From Desulfofustis sp. (GTDB lineage: Bacteria > Desulfobacterota > Desulfobulbia > Desulfobulbales > Desulfocapsaceae): 59,893 nucleotides of DNA. The position numbers and the translations under genes were made by a program. The stretch spans positions 1 to 59,893 of the forward strand of contig JAJDNR010000052.1 of NCBI GenBank assembly GCA_022340565.1, read 5' to 3'. Below the pieces are notes generated by a model. That model worked only from the letters and a program-made list of their open reading frames with translations, made no database searches and had not been told where the DNA came from. Positions 18,230 through 27,144 of the stretch are shown piece after piece (the first letter of the stretch is position 1; each line of letters begins with the position of its first letter).

Positions 18230-18411
18230 CCACAGGTAAAAATCCGATAACCACCGATAAACTGAAGCGGGCAGTCGTCTATTTTTGTGAACTCGTCGAG
18301 GCGCATCCGGACAAATCGAGACTTGAACTGCTGCAGAAGGTGCAATTGATGTTCGACCTGTCACCGGCGGACTGCGAATTTTTGAATAAAAAACTCGCCC
18401 AGGAGAGCTGA
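18226..18411 (+). CDS. Small conserved-looking protein coupled to glgB (61 aa)
   Basis: ATG 18226 overlaps the glgB stop by four bases (ATGA), and GGAGG at 18211-18215 provides a good ribosome site within glgB. The 61-residue product is soluble and predicted to be helical, with charged segments TTDKLKRAVVYFCELVEAH and SRLELLQKVQLMFDL, then SPADCEFLNKKLAQ. It resembles a small helix-turn-helix-like or adaptor domain, but no named family is recognised. The overlap suggests it is made in step with branching enzyme. Confidence 0.8.
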   Translation: MTTGKNPITTDKLKRAVVYFCELVEAHPDKSRLELLQKVQLMFDLSPADCEFLNKKLAQES

Positions 18412-18448
18412 AGGCGCAGGGTCAATCGCCTTCATCGCAGGAGAACAC

Positions 18449-19120
18449 ATGGACGCATATCAGCAGGTAATTGCAACCATCGCGCTGACCATGGGTGCAT
18501 CCTGGGCCAGCGGCATCAATCTCTATGCAACGATCGCGACGCTCGGGATTCTCGGCGCGACCGGCAATGTCACCCTTCCCGAGCAGCTGATGGTGCTGCA
18601 GTCCCCGCTGGTAATCGGCTCTGCCGGGCTGATGTATCTGGTGGAATTTTTCGCCGACAAAACCCCTGGGGTCGATACCGGCTGGGATACGATCCATACC
18701 TTCATCAGGATTCCGGCCGGCGTCATTCTCGCCGCCGGCGTGGTCGGCAATGTATCGCCGGCCCTGGTCGTCACCGCCGGAATCCTCGGCGGTGCGGTTT
18801 CGGCGACGAGCCACCTGGTCAAGGCCGGCTCGCGGGTGCTGATCAATGCCTCACCTGAGCCTTTTACCAACTGGACCGCTTCCTTTATCGAGGACATCGC
18901 GGTAATCGGCGGTCTCTACACCGCCCTGCACTATCCGCTGCTGTTCTTGATCCTGTTCGCGGTCTTTATCGGGTTGGCGATCTGGCTGCTGCCGAAAATC
19001 TGGAGGGCCGTCAAATTCCTGTTCGCCAAGCTCAGATCACTATTCAGTACATCCAGCCGCCCGGTCTTCCCTGAGCAGATTGAGACTGAATCTTCGCCGG
19101 ACGACAAGCCTATTCAATAG
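18449..19120 (+). CDS. DUF4126 family membrane protein
   Basis: A 223-residue membrane protein. The opening IALTMGASWASGINLYATI, then LYLVEFFADKTPGVDTGWDTIHT-like sequence (read here as MYLVEFFADKTPGVD) and FIRIPAGVILAAG are characteristic of the DUF4126 family. About five hydrophobic segments are seen, followed by a polar cytoplasmic tail rich in serine and acidic residues. Function unknown. It may belong to the glgB transcript (37-base gap to the 61-aa gene). Its last seven bases overlap the end of the convergent sensor kinase gene. Confidence 0.85.
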   Translation: MDAYQQVIATIALTMGASWASGINLYATIATLGILGATGNVTLPEQLMVLQSPLVIGSAGLMYLVEFFADKTPGVDTGWDTIHTFIRIPAGVILAAGVVGNVSPALVVTAGILGGAVSATSHLVKAGSRVLINASPEPFTNWTASFIEDIAVIGGLYTALHYPLLFLILFAVFIGLAIWLLPKIWRAVKFLFAKLRSLFSTSSRPVFPEQIETESSPDDKPIQ

Positions 19121-20925
19121 CGCGGGATCCTCACCAGTACGGTGGTTCCGCGGCCTTCGCTGCTGACCATATCGATCGAGCCGCCATGGTCGGATATGAT
19201 CTTGGCCGACATTGCCAGACCAAGTCCGGTGCCGTCGTGTTTGGTGGTGAAATATGGCTCGAAAATCTTGTCCCGTATCGCTTCCGGAATACCGCAGCCG
19301 CTGTCCGCAACGGTTATCACCACCCACGTGTCTTCCTGGTGCGACGCAACCCGCAACCTTCCGCCCTGATCCATTGCCTGAAGGGCATTGAGGCTCAGGT
19401 TCAAAAACACCTGGGTGAGCTTGTCCTGGTCTCCGTGAATCCGGCAGGATGGGCAGTCGTACTGTTCGACGATGTCGACCCCGGCGGCCTGCGCGTCGGT
19501 CTGAATCAGCGCAAACGCCTTTTTCAGCAACTCATCGACGGCAAGCTCAGTTTTCTGCAGAGACGACGGTCGTGCATAGTCGAGCAGTTCCGATATCGAA
19601 CGGTTCAGCCGGTCCACCTGCTCCGCCATCAAATCCGCCGCCTGGCGGCCGTCCCCATCCTGACCGAGTCGAGATTTCAGCAATAATGCCAAGCCCTTGA
19701 CAGAACTGAGCGGATTACGAAGTTCGTGCGCCACAGCTGCCGCCATCCTGCCGACCACGGCGTCGCGCTCGGCCCGCTGCAATTGCGTTTCCAGTTCCCG
19801 CAGCTGGCTCAGATCCTGGACAAGCAACATCGTTCCGGGATCTTCGTGTTCCTCCTCATCAATCTGGAGTCTGGTGAAATGCAGGGTCTGCTCTATGCCG
19901 GAATCACCGAGCGAGTCCATTTCCCAATGCGACAGCGGTTCCCCGGCATTGGCTTCGAGCCGCTTCAGCAGCTTGTTTTCGAGTACTTCGCCGACCGGCT
20001 TCCCCAGACATTCGGTTTCACTGATATTGAGCATATGCGCGGCGCTTGGGTTGCAGGTCCGGATGCGGCCGTTTGAAGATATCGCCATCAAACCTACCGG
20101 CAGCGATGACAGCAGAATGTCGGTGAAGGTTGACATGCTGCGCAGCCGGCGCTGTGAGCCTTTGTAGTTCTGCAGGACAATGAGCGACAGCAGACCGCCG
20201 ATTCCTACCAGGAGCAGCACCGCCGAGAGGATGACGATCTGCAGGATCTGTTTGCGCATCGCCTGCCGATATTGATCGAGATTCAACTCGGCCACCAGCA
20301 CAAACGGTGCGTCCTTCATCGATGCCTCAAGCATATCCATGAATCCACCGGGCTCGGGGAGATCGGGCCGCATCCGCCCCATCCGCCCGCGCTGGCGAGA
20401 CAGGATCATGTCCTTGATTCCCGGAGGCAGCTGATAGCGCACCGCCATTCTGAAAAAGGCCCCGGGCTCTGCCGGGTCGCCGACGAACCCGCTGACTTCA
20501 TGCTGACTGTCCGTACCAACGGAGGCGAGCATCCGGAGGGTTTGATCATCGACCACGCGGCCCACCTCTGACCGATTGGTGTGCGACCGCACCACACCGT
20601 TCCGGTCCACCAGATAAAGACCACGCAATCCCGGATGTTCGGCACTGTTCTCGATATGCTCATTGATTGTTTCGATCCAGTTCAGCCGATCGAAACTCTC
20701 GGCCATCGCGCCGCGTCTCATCGACCCTCGAAACGATGCCGACACCAGATTGAGAATGGCCCTCGCCTCCTGGCTGAGTGCCGTTTCCATCAGCTTCTTC
20801 TCCCGCTGGTAGTTGTTCACCGCGAATACGCCGATAATGATCGCGAGCAGACCGCAGGCCGCCGCAAAAATCAGCGGGGAGGCGTAAAAAATCCTGTACG
20901 TTCGGGGATTATGGGCTGGTTTCAT
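19114..20925 (-). CDS. Membrane sensor histidine kinase with PAS domain
   Basis: A 603-residue two-component sensor. Helix TM1 is near residues 15-37. An extracytoplasmic domain of about 190 residues follows (contains [16 protein letters not shown], a Cache-like strand pattern). TM2 lies near 230-252, then a PAS domain ([18 protein letters not shown], about 270-380). The HisKA phosphorylation site is [15 protein letters not shown], with His near 398. The ATPase part has N-box [11 protein letters not shown]1 [27 protein letters not shown] and G2. All catalytic boxes are intact. It resembles ZraS/AtoS kinases that drive NtrC-type regulators, yet no response regulator lies in the window. Its start overlaps the end of the upstream phosphorylase-like gene by 17 bases. 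Confidence 0.93.
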   Translation of the reverse strand: MKPAHNPRTYRIFYASPLIFAAACGLLAIIIGVFAVNNYQREKKLMETALSQEARAILNLVSASFRGSMRRGAMAESFDRLNWIETINEHIENSAEHPGLRGLYLVDRNGVVRSHTNRSEVGRVVDDQTLRMLASVGTDSQHEVSGFVGDPAEPGAFFRMAVRYQLPPGIKDMILSRQRGRMGRMRPDLPEPGGFMDMLEASMKDAPFVLVAELNLDQYRQAMRKQILQIVILSAVLLLVGIGGLLSLIVLQNYKGSQRRLRSMSTFTDILLSSLPVGLMAISSNGRIRTCNPSAAHMLNISETECLGKPVGEVLENKLLKRLEANAGEPLSHWEMDSLGDSGIEQTLHFTRLQIDEEEHEDPGTMLLVQDLSQLRELETQLQRAERDAVVGRMAAAVAHELRNPLSSVKGLALLLKSRLGQDGDGRQAADLMAEQVDRLNRSISELLDYARPSSLQKTELAVDELLKKAFALIQTDAQAAGVDIVEQYDCPSCRIHGDQDKLTQVFLNLSLNALQAMDQGGRLRVASHQEDTWVVITVADSGCGIPEAIRDKIFEPYFTTKHDGTGLGLAMSAKIISDHGGSIDMVSSEGRGTTVLVRIPRY

Positions 20926-22600
20926 CGCCGCTGAATATCTTCTCCACGATTACTTTGCTGATCAGATAGGTCGGCACCACACCTTCAGCTCCCATCGGAC
21001 CGGAAGCCAGGGTTTCTCCACTGATCAGGGGATTGTCCGAGGCATAGTAGGCATATCTTATTTTCATGTTTTCGGGTATGTGGCGCTGGATGATCGCCGC
21101 GTTGATGGCGCGCTGATAGTGGGCCCCTTCCATTTCAAGCCCGACAGCATGCCAGTCCGATTCGTGAAATCGCTGCAGCACGTCGCGGTTCTGCAGCGAC
21201 GTGCCGAGGACCGTTACCATAGGCCCGCAGAAGACCTTTGCGTGTTCACCAAACGCCTCTGCAGTCAGTTCATTGGCGACGATATAGTTGTGGGGGGTTC
21301 CTTCCATCACGTGGGCGGTCGCCAGCATGATATCCCCCTTTTTGCCGGGCAGAATCCCGGCCTTGCCCATGATCGATATCGACCTGAAATTGAGCGAAAC
21401 GGTTTGACCGTTCACACGGTTCGGACAGAGCAGTTCATCCATGATCTCGTAAGCCTGCACACCGAATGCATAATCGATGACCAGCAGCACCCCGCCGGTC
21501 TGCTTCATGGTGTCGAGATTTATGGCGAGGTCCGGATGCAGGCACTGGCTTTCGATTCGGCCCGCATCGATGATCTGCACGTCGATCGTCGAACCGGAAA
21601 CATCCTTGTGATAGGTATAGCCGTATTGTTCTGCGTAGGCGCCCACATCGATATTCTTGTCGCGTATCAGGTGCACCATCGCATAGAGATCGTCCGGCAC
21701 GCTCAGCCCGCCTGCTTCCAGTGCCCCTCTCCCGAACAGAATATTCCCGAAGGAGTGAATATTGGCGCTGACGATATGGATGGGCCGTTCATGGAGCCCC
21801 AAGCCGACCAGTTTCTTTATCACTGACAACGCCCATTCAGTTGCGTAGCGGTGATGCCCGAGAATTTCCTGGAGGGATGGGGTGATGGAAATGGTCAGCG
21901 ACTCTTCGGCTCCCTGCCCTTCCCGGCTCATGCGTTTCCCCAAGGCGTGGATAATCCTGAACAAACCGTTGTTGTGACCTTTATCCCTGTTACGCTCCAG
22001 ATATTCATAGGTCTCCAGGGTTTCCTTGTAGGTTCTGCCGAGAATGATCGAAAGATTCCACAAGGCCCGGTCCAGTTCTCCCCGTTCCGGATCAGCAGGG
22101 TTTTCCACCAGGCGGCTCAACTCCTTCCATTCGCGCGCCGCTTCGGAGCCTGAGAGGTTCTGGGCGTAGAGCTTGCGGGCTTCGATGTTCAAAAAAGTCA
22201 GATGAGTGAGCAGATCATAGATCTCCGTGATCCCCCTGGTCACCACGAAACAGATCTCGGTGTCCGAAACCCGGTAAGACAGTCTTCGTCGCTTCGGGGG
22301 AATGATCTCGTTAAACGAAGTGCCGTAGAGGTCTTCCTGGGCCGTCATGACGATATGAGTGCACGTCTCTATCCCGCGGGGCAACCGGTCGATCACATAT
22401 TCGAGCCCTTTGAGTTCGACGATTCGGGGGTCGTCCATCGAGCCATAGATCTCCGGGTTGATCTGCAGCAGCGCGTTCTCGAGTTTTCTGCCGGTGGAGT
22501 CGGAGATCCGGTACCCCCCCCTGAGAATAATGGAATCAGCCAGGGTCTTGAATCCGGCTATGGCCGCCCTGGCCTTCTGCGCTTTCGACAATTCTTTCAT
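20909..22600 (-). CDS. Uncharacterised protein with nucleoside-phosphorylase-like C-terminus (DUF6909-like)
   Basis: A 563-residue soluble protein. The C-terminal half has features of the nucleoside phosphorylase/AMP nucleosidase fold: SISIMGKAGILPGKKGDIML, HNYIVANELT, and the VGLEMEGAHY segment (near residue 489). In that superfamily, the MEG motif contacts the ribose. The N-terminal half (KTLADSIILRGGYRISDSTG, then a helical region) is not recognised. I believe the whole matches the uncharacterised DUF6909 family, but this is from memory. No signal peptide. GAGGTGG lies just before the ATG. The sensor kinase gene starts inside its last codons, suggesting coupled expression. Substrate unknown. 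Confidence 0.75.
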   Translation of the reverse strand: MKELSKAQKARAAIAGFKTLADSIILRGGYRISDSTGRKLENALLQINPEIYGSMDDPRIVELKGLEYVIDRLPRGIETCTHIVMTAQEDLYGTSFNEIIPPKRRRLSYRVSDTEICFVVTRGITEIYDLLTHLTFLNIEARKLYAQNLSGSEAAREWKELSRLVENPADPERGELDRALWNLSIILGRTYKETLETYEYLERNRDKGHNNGLFRIIHALGKRMSREGQGAEESLTISITPSLQEILGHHRYATEWALSVIKKLVGLGLHERPIHIVSANIHSFGNILFGRGALEAGGLSVPDDLYAMVHLIRDKNIDVGAYAEQYGYTYHKDVSGSTIDVQIIDAGRIESQCLHPDLAINLDTMKQTGGVLLVIDYAFGVQAYEIMDELLCPNRVNGQTVSLNFRSISIMGKAGILPGKKGDIMLATAHVMEGTPHNYIVANELTAEAFGEHAKVFCGPMVTVLGTSLQNRDVLQRFHESDWHAVGLEMEGAHYQRAINAAIIQRHIPENMKIRYAYYASDNPLISGETLASGPMGAEGVVPTYLISKVIVEKIFSGDETSP

Positions 22601-22647
22601 CCGCCACCTCTGTACAACGACACGATAATGGGTTGATTCCTGTCAAC

Positions 22648-22676
22648 AGAATAGCATATTTTCTGAATTATGCCGA
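22648..22676 (-). promoter_or_regulatory. Possible promoter for the phosphorylase-like/kinase pair
   Basis: On the minus strand TCGGCA (22671-22676) and TATTCT (22648-22653) match sigma70 boxes at four of six positions each, with a 17-base spacer, about 48 bases before the ATG at 22600. Weak, by-eye call. The remainder of the 22601-22794 gap shows nothing else clear. Confidence 0.3.
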
Positions 22677-22794
22677 CACGATAACCGTGACAACGATATT
22701 CAATATGTGAGATTGTGCTGATCATGGAGGTGGATGCTGCCAGACCTATCACATATCCGCGCCGGTCGTCCGCGGAGCAGATCACCGCAGACGC

Positions 22795-23694
22795 TCAGCG
22801 GTCAAGGTTAGCGTCTCTGGCACCGGCCATGCTCTGGATGATGAGACCGGCCACGATAAACAGCAAGCCGACCACCGACGATACCATGATTTGTTCGCCG
22901 ACCAGAACATGAATCAGAAAGAGCGATAGAAACGGCGAGATGAATATGAGGTTGGCAATTCGCGCGGTGGACACAGTCAGTTTCATGGCCATCAGCCAGG
23001 TGACGAACGAGATCCCCATCTCAAAGATGCCGAGATAGACGGCCCCGAATAGCCCTGAATGATCAACCGGTCTGAATCCTTCCGTAGCAACCAGGTAAAT
23101 CGTGATGAACGGCAGTGAACAGAGAAAATTCATGAACAGCCCGAACACCGGATCGCGCCTGTCCCGCGTATTGACAATCCAGTACAATGCCCAGATGACG
23201 GTGGATCCCAGCGCCAGGGAAACGCCAAGGGGATTTTCGAAGTGCAGCGCCACCAGGTCTCCCCTGGTCGAGATCACCATCACCCCGACATAGCTGACCA
23301 GCACCGCCGCCATTTCGAGCAGTTTCAGACGGTGTCCGAGCAGCGGCACCGAAATCAGCGACAGGGTGATCGCCCATGTGTAATTGAGCGGTTGGGCCTG
23401 CTGGGCCGGCAGCAGATCGTATGATTTGATGAGAATCAGATAGTACAGGAACGGGCTCAGGAAACCGAAACAGATCGAGGTTTTGCAGCCGGCCCAGTCG
23501 AGGGTGCGGAACAGGTGAAGCTTGTTCTGGGCGGCAAGAATGGCAAGCAGCACGGAGCAGGAGACAATCGCCGAGTAAAAAAGGAGTTCTGCCGGCGTCA
23601 GATAACGGAGGCTGATCTTGAACGCGGAGGCGACCGTGGACCAGAGCAACACCGAGGTCAACGCATACAGATACGCTTTGCTCTGATTCTTCAT
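22795..23694 (-). CDS. EamA/DMT-family transporter
   Basis: A 299-residue inner-membrane protein of the drug/metabolite transporter superfamily, with about ten hydrophobic helices in two EamA repeats. Signature parts include AYLYALTSVLLWSTVASAFKI at the start and SLALGSTVIWALYWI at the start of the second repeat. The second repeat ends in a segment with SVVGLLFIVAGLIIQS. Such proteins export amino acids, nucleotides or other metabolites; the substrate cannot be read from sequence. It lies 50 bases downstream of livF on the same strand, so it may share the transporter transcript, which makes an amino acid related role a reasonable guess. Confidence 0.9.
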   Translation of the reverse strand: MKNQSKAYLYALTSVLLWSTVASAFKISLRYLTPAELLFYSAIVSCSVLLAILAAQNKLHLFRTLDWAGCKTSICFGFLSPFLYYLILIKSYDLLPAQQAQPLNYTWAITLSLISVPLLGHRLKLLEMAAVLVSYVGVMVISTRGDLVALHFENPLGVSLALGSTVIWALYWIVNTRDRRDPVFGLFMNFLCSLPFITIYLVATEGFRPVDHSGLFGAVYLGIFEMGISFVTWLMAMKLTVSTARIANLIFISPFLSLFLIHVLVGEQIMVSSVVGLLFIVAGLIIQSMAGARDANLDR

Positions 23695-23744
23695 TCGCTT
23701 CCTGCAGACCGTGCCAGCTTCAATGCTCGGGAGTCGGTCAAGGT

Positions 23745-24446
23745 CTACACGCCGAGATATCTCGATTTGATATCGGCGTTGTCCTTCAGGTCGTCGGTGG
23801 TGCCGGACCAGACGGTCTTGCCTTTTTCCATGATATAGTGCGAATCGGCGATCGAAAAAAGCGAATCCAGATTTTTGTCGATCACCAGGATTGACAGCCC
23901 TTTGCTTTTCAAAATTGTAAGTCCTTTCCAGATCTCCTTTCTGACCAGCGGAGCCAGCCCCTCGGTGGCCTCGTCGAGAATCAGCAGCTTCGGATTTATC
24001 ATCAGGGCCCTGCCGACGGCAAGCATCTGCTGTTCTCCCCCGGACAGCTGATTGCCGAAATGTTTCAGCCGCTCTTTGAGACGGGGAAAAATGACGAAAA
24101 TATCGTCGAGGGTATAGGGTTCTGGAACGTTTCGATAGTTCGCCGCAGTGGCAAGGAGGTTCTCCTTTACGGTGAGATTGGGAAAGATCTGCCTGCCTTC
24201 AGGAACCAGACCGATTCCCCGTCTGGCAATTTCGTGACTGGGACGGCCGGTCAGCCGAATTCCCTCAAATTCTATACTGCCAGCGACGGTGGCAATCAGT
24301 CCCATGATCGATTTTACGGTGGTGGTCTTTCCCATGCCGTTGCGGCCGAGCAGAGTAACCACCTGGTTGTTCGACACCGTCAGTGTTACTCCGAACAGTG
24401 CTTGACTCGACCCGTAGGCGGCGGTAATGTCTCGAACTTGAAACAT
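23745..24446 (-). CDS. livF: Branched-chain amino acid ABC transporter ATPase LivF
   Basis: One of two cytoplasmic ATPases powering uptake of branched-chain amino acids (or a related hydrophobic substrate). The 233-residue length is standard. Walker A GRNGMGKTT (near 33-41), the LivF-typical GLVPEGRQIFPNLTV, signature LSGGEQQMLAVGRAL, and Walker B LLILDEATEGLAP are all intact. Starts by overlapping the livG stop by one base. Last gene of the livKHMGF set. Confidence 0.96.
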   Translation of the reverse strand: MFQVRDITAAYGSSQALFGVTLTVSNNQVVTLLGRNGMGKTTTVKSIMGLIATVAGSIEFEGIRLTGRPSHEIARRGIGLVPEGRQIFPNLTVKENLLATAANYRNVPEPYTLDDIFVIFPRLKERLKHFGNQLSGGEQQMLAVGRALMINPKLLILDEATEGLAPLVRKEIWKGLTILKSKGLSILVIDKNLDSLFSIADSHYIMEKGKTVWSGTTDDLKDNADIKSRYLGV

Positions 24447-25192
24447 CAGTTCTCACCAAGATAGGCCTGCTGAACTTCCGGATTGCCCCTGATTTCCTCC
24501 GGGCTGCCGCTGGCGATACAGGCACCGTATACGATGACGCTGATCCGGTCGGCAAGCGCAAAGACCACATCCATATCGTGTTCCACGAGCAGAATCGTCA
24601 TCTGTCCTTTCAGCTGTCTGATCAGTTTCATCAGCTCGACGGTGCCGCCCGCTCCGAGCCCGGCCATCGGTTCGTCCAGCATCAGCAATTCGGGCTTCCC
24701 AACCAGGGCCATCCCTACCTCGAGCTGACGTTTTTCGCCATGGGAGAGCGCTCCGGCCGAGCGGTCTGCCTTGTCGATCAGATCGACGCGTGACAGGGCG
24801 GCAGCGAGTTCCCTTTTGACCGAAGCGGCGTTGCAGGCATGGTTCCAGAACCGGTAGTTGTGTCCGTCACCGGCAAGGATGGCCAGGGCCATGTTTTCGG
24901 CAACGCTGAGGTTATCGAAAACCGAGGTGATCTGAAAAGATCGGCCAAGGCCGGCGGCCACCCGCCGATACACCGGATAGCTGCTGATATCGACTGAGTT
25001 GAAAAGGATCGATCCGGAATCCTGTTCCAGTTCTCCGCTGAGCTGGTTGACGATGGTGGTTTTGCCGGCGCCGTTCGGGCCGATCAGGGCATGAATGTTG
25101 CGGCGTTCGACGCTGAAACTGAGATTCGCACTTGCCTGAACAGCGCCGAACGATTTGCAGAGGTTACGGACCTGGAGGATATAGTCGGCCAT
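24446..25192 (-). CDS. livG: Branched-chain amino acid ABC transporter ATPase LivG
   Basis: Second ATPase of the Liv transporter, 248 aa. Walker A GPNGAGKTTIVNQ (near 38-50), the LivG-type GLGRSFQITSVFDNLSV, signature ALSHGEKRQLEVGMAL, Walker B LLMLDEPMAGLG, and the switch LVEHDMDVVF are visible. As in other LivG proteins the signature reads SHGEKR rather than SGGQ. The reading frame abuts livM with no gap and overlaps livF by one base, so translation is probably coupled. Confidence 0.96.
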   Translation of the reverse strand: MADYILQVRNLCKSFGAVQASANLSFSVERRNIHALIGPNGAGKTTIVNQLSGELEQDSGSILFNSVDISSYPVYRRVAAGLGRSFQITSVFDNLSVAENMALAILAGDGHNYRFWNHACNAASVKRELAAALSRVDLIDKADRSAGALSHGEKRQLEVGMALVGKPELLMLDEPMAGLGAGGTVELMKLIRQLKGQMTILLVEHDMDVVFALADRISVIVYGACIASGSPEEIRGNPEVQQAYLGEN

Positions 25193-26179
25193 TCAATCCT
25201 CCCTTCCGGTCAGAACCCCGAACAGGCCATGCTTTGCAAACAGCACCACCAGGATCAGGATGGGACCGAGATAGGCCATCCAGTGCTCGGTGTACATGGC
25301 CAGTATTTCCTCGAGCAGGAGATACACGGCCGCCCCGAGCACCGGCCCGAACAGCGACCCCAGTCCTCCGAGCAGCACCATGACCATGAGTTCGCCGGAC
25401 ACGGTCCAGTGCAGCAGGGTCGGGCTGACATATTCGGTCTGATTTGCCAGCAGCGCTCCCGCCAGCCCGGCCCCTGCTCCGCCGATCATGAAGCAGACCA
25501 GCTGGTAACGGCGGCCGGGAATGCCGAGGGTTAGAATGCGCCTCATATTCCCCGCTGCTCCCCGAAGAACCAGACCGAAGCGCGATGAAACCAGGCGGCT
25601 GGTCAGAATCAGAAACAGGGCGAGACAGAACAGACAGACATAATAGAACTGCAGATCGTCGCCGAGATCCAGACCGGGCAGGCTGTTTCTCGAGTAGAGC
25701 GGCAGCCCGTCGTCACCGCCGTACTTTTCGAGACCGACGGCAAAATAATAAAGCATCTGGGCAAACGCCAGGGTGATCATTATGAAGTGCATGCCGCTGG
25801 TGCGCAAGCTCAGGCTGCCGATTACCAGTGCGAAGCCGGCAGCAACGAGCACCGCCAGCGGCCACACGACCAGGGCATTATCGGTGCCGCCGAATAATCC
25901 AAGCAGCGGTTCACCTTCGAACCCGTGAACGTAGAGAATGCCCGTCACGTATCCGCCGATTCCGACGAAGGCGGCATGGCCGAGGCTGATGAGGCCGCCG
26001 TAGCCGATCAGCAGATCGAGACTGACTGCGGCAAGGGCGTAGATGATCACCCGGGTGAACAGCGATATCAGGTACACGTCGCCGGACCATGTCGCCGCAA
26101 CCGGCAGAGCGGCAAGGAAAAGTGCGCCCGCCGTGACGAGTATCAGTTTTTTCTTCGATGATGAGGGGGACTCAATCAT
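25193..26179 (-). CDS. livM: Branched-chain amino acid ABC transporter permease LivM
   Basis: Inner-membrane permease, 328 aa, with eight to ten hydrophobic helices. Family hallmarks are LLIGYGGLISLGHAAFVGIGGY near residues 55-76 and GGAGAGLAGALLA. VMVLLGGLGSLFGPVLGA near the C-terminus is the cytoplasmic coupling loop. It overlaps the livH stop by eight bases and abuts livG. Works as a heterodimer with LivH. Confidence 0.95.
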   Translation of the reverse strand: MIESPSSSKKKLILVTAGALFLAALPVAATWSGDVYLISLFTRVIIYALAAVSLDLLIGYGGLISLGHAAFVGIGGYVTGILYVHGFEGEPLLGLFGGTDNALVVWPLAVLVAAGFALVIGSLSLRTSGMHFIMITLAFAQMLYYFAVGLEKYGGDDGLPLYSRNSLPGLDLGDDLQFYYVCLFCLALFLILTSRLVSSRFGLVLRGAAGNMRRILTLGIPGRRYQLVCFMIGGAGAGLAGALLANQTEYVSPTLLHWTVSGELMVMVLLGGLGSLFGPVLGAAVYLLLEEILAMYTEHWMAYLGPILILVVLFAKHGLFGVLTGRED

Positions 26180-27086
26180 GGGACGGGAACAACCCTTTCG
26201 GTCTGAGAATGAGAACTGCCGCCATGAGAATATAGATGGACATCGACGCCAGCGAGGCCCCTACGCCGTCCGCCACTGACGAGGACAGGAACAGCCTGAA
26301 CAACTGCGGGAGAAATGCTCTTCCCAGGGTGTCCACCAATCCGACCAGCAGAGCCCCGATCACCGCACCCTTCACCGAACCGATACCGCCGATGACGATC
26401 ACCACGAAGGTCAGGATCAGGATCGACTCGCCCATCCCCGATTCCACCGCGAATATGGGTCCAGCCATAACTCCGGCGAGTCCGGCCAGCAGGGTTCCGA
26501 GACCGAAGACCAGCGTGTAGAGCAGCTTGATATTGACGCCGAGAGCGCTGACCATCCTGCGGTTGGAAGCACCCGCTCTGATCTGCATGCCCAGCCGCGT
26601 CCGTGAAAACAGAAACCACAGCAGCAGGGCGGTGAGGCAGCCGACACCGATTACAAAAAGGCGATAGACCGGATAGACGAGACCCGCCATGATCTCGATG
26701 TTTCCCTGCAGCCAGGTGGGAACGTCCATGAACAGCGGCTGCTTGCCCCAGATGATCCTGGTCAGCTCGTTGAAAAAGAAGATGAGCCCGAAGGTCGCCA
26801 GCACCTGATCGAGATGGTCCCGCTGATACAACTCGCGCAGTACGATCAGTTCGACGACCATGCCGCTGATGCCTGCTGCCCCCAGCGCCGCCAAAATCCC
26901 CGCCAGAAACGAACCGCTTGCAGCGGTAACGGTGGCCCCGACGTAGGCACCGATCATGTAGAATGATCCGTGGGCCAGGTTGATTACCTTCATGATCCCG
27001 AATACCAGCGTCAATCCGGCCGACATCAGAAACAGCGTGATGCCGAGTTGTAGGCCGTTGAGAATCTGTTCTGCGAAAAGGATCAT
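26172..27086 (-). CDS. livH: Branched-chain amino acid ABC transporter permease LivH
   Basis: Inner-membrane permease, 304 aa. The start FAEQILNGLQLGITLFLMSAG, then VINLAHGSFYMIGAY and VVIVIGGIGSVKGAVIGA, match LivH. The ATG at 27086 has only a poor ribosome site and lies a few bases beyond the T-run of a strong hairpin (27091-27136). Translation and transcription of livHMGF are therefore probably lower than those of livK. Confidence 0.95.
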   Translation of the reverse strand: MILFAEQILNGLQLGITLFLMSAGLTLVFGIMKVINLAHGSFYMIGAYVGATVTAASGSFLAGILAALGAAGISGMVVELIVLRELYQRDHLDQVLATFGLIFFFNELTRIIWGKQPLFMDVPTWLQGNIEIMAGLVYPVYRLFVIGVGCLTALLLWFLFSRTRLGMQIRAGASNRRMVSALGVNIKLLYTLVFGLGTLLAGLAGVMAGPIFAVESGMGESILILTFVVIVIGGIGSVKGAVIGALLVGLVDTLGRAFLPQLFRLFLSSSVADGVGASLASMSIYILMAAVLILRPKGLFPSHD

Positions 27087-27090
27087 CGAT

Positions 27091-27136
27091 GCCGAAAAAC
27101 CGGGAAGCGGGCGCCGGTTTGTCGGCGCCAGCTTCC
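27091..27136 (-). terminator. Terminator-like hairpin between livK and livH
   Basis: On the minus strand a 13-bp stem with one mismatch (arms 27124-27136 and 27103-27115) encloses an eight-base loop and is followed by CCGGTTTTTC. This is a good intrinsic terminator or attenuator shape inside the operon. It fits the common pattern in which the abundant binding protein mRNA is separated from the permease genes by a leaky stop. Confidence 0.75.
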
Positions 27137-27144
27137 GTTACCTG

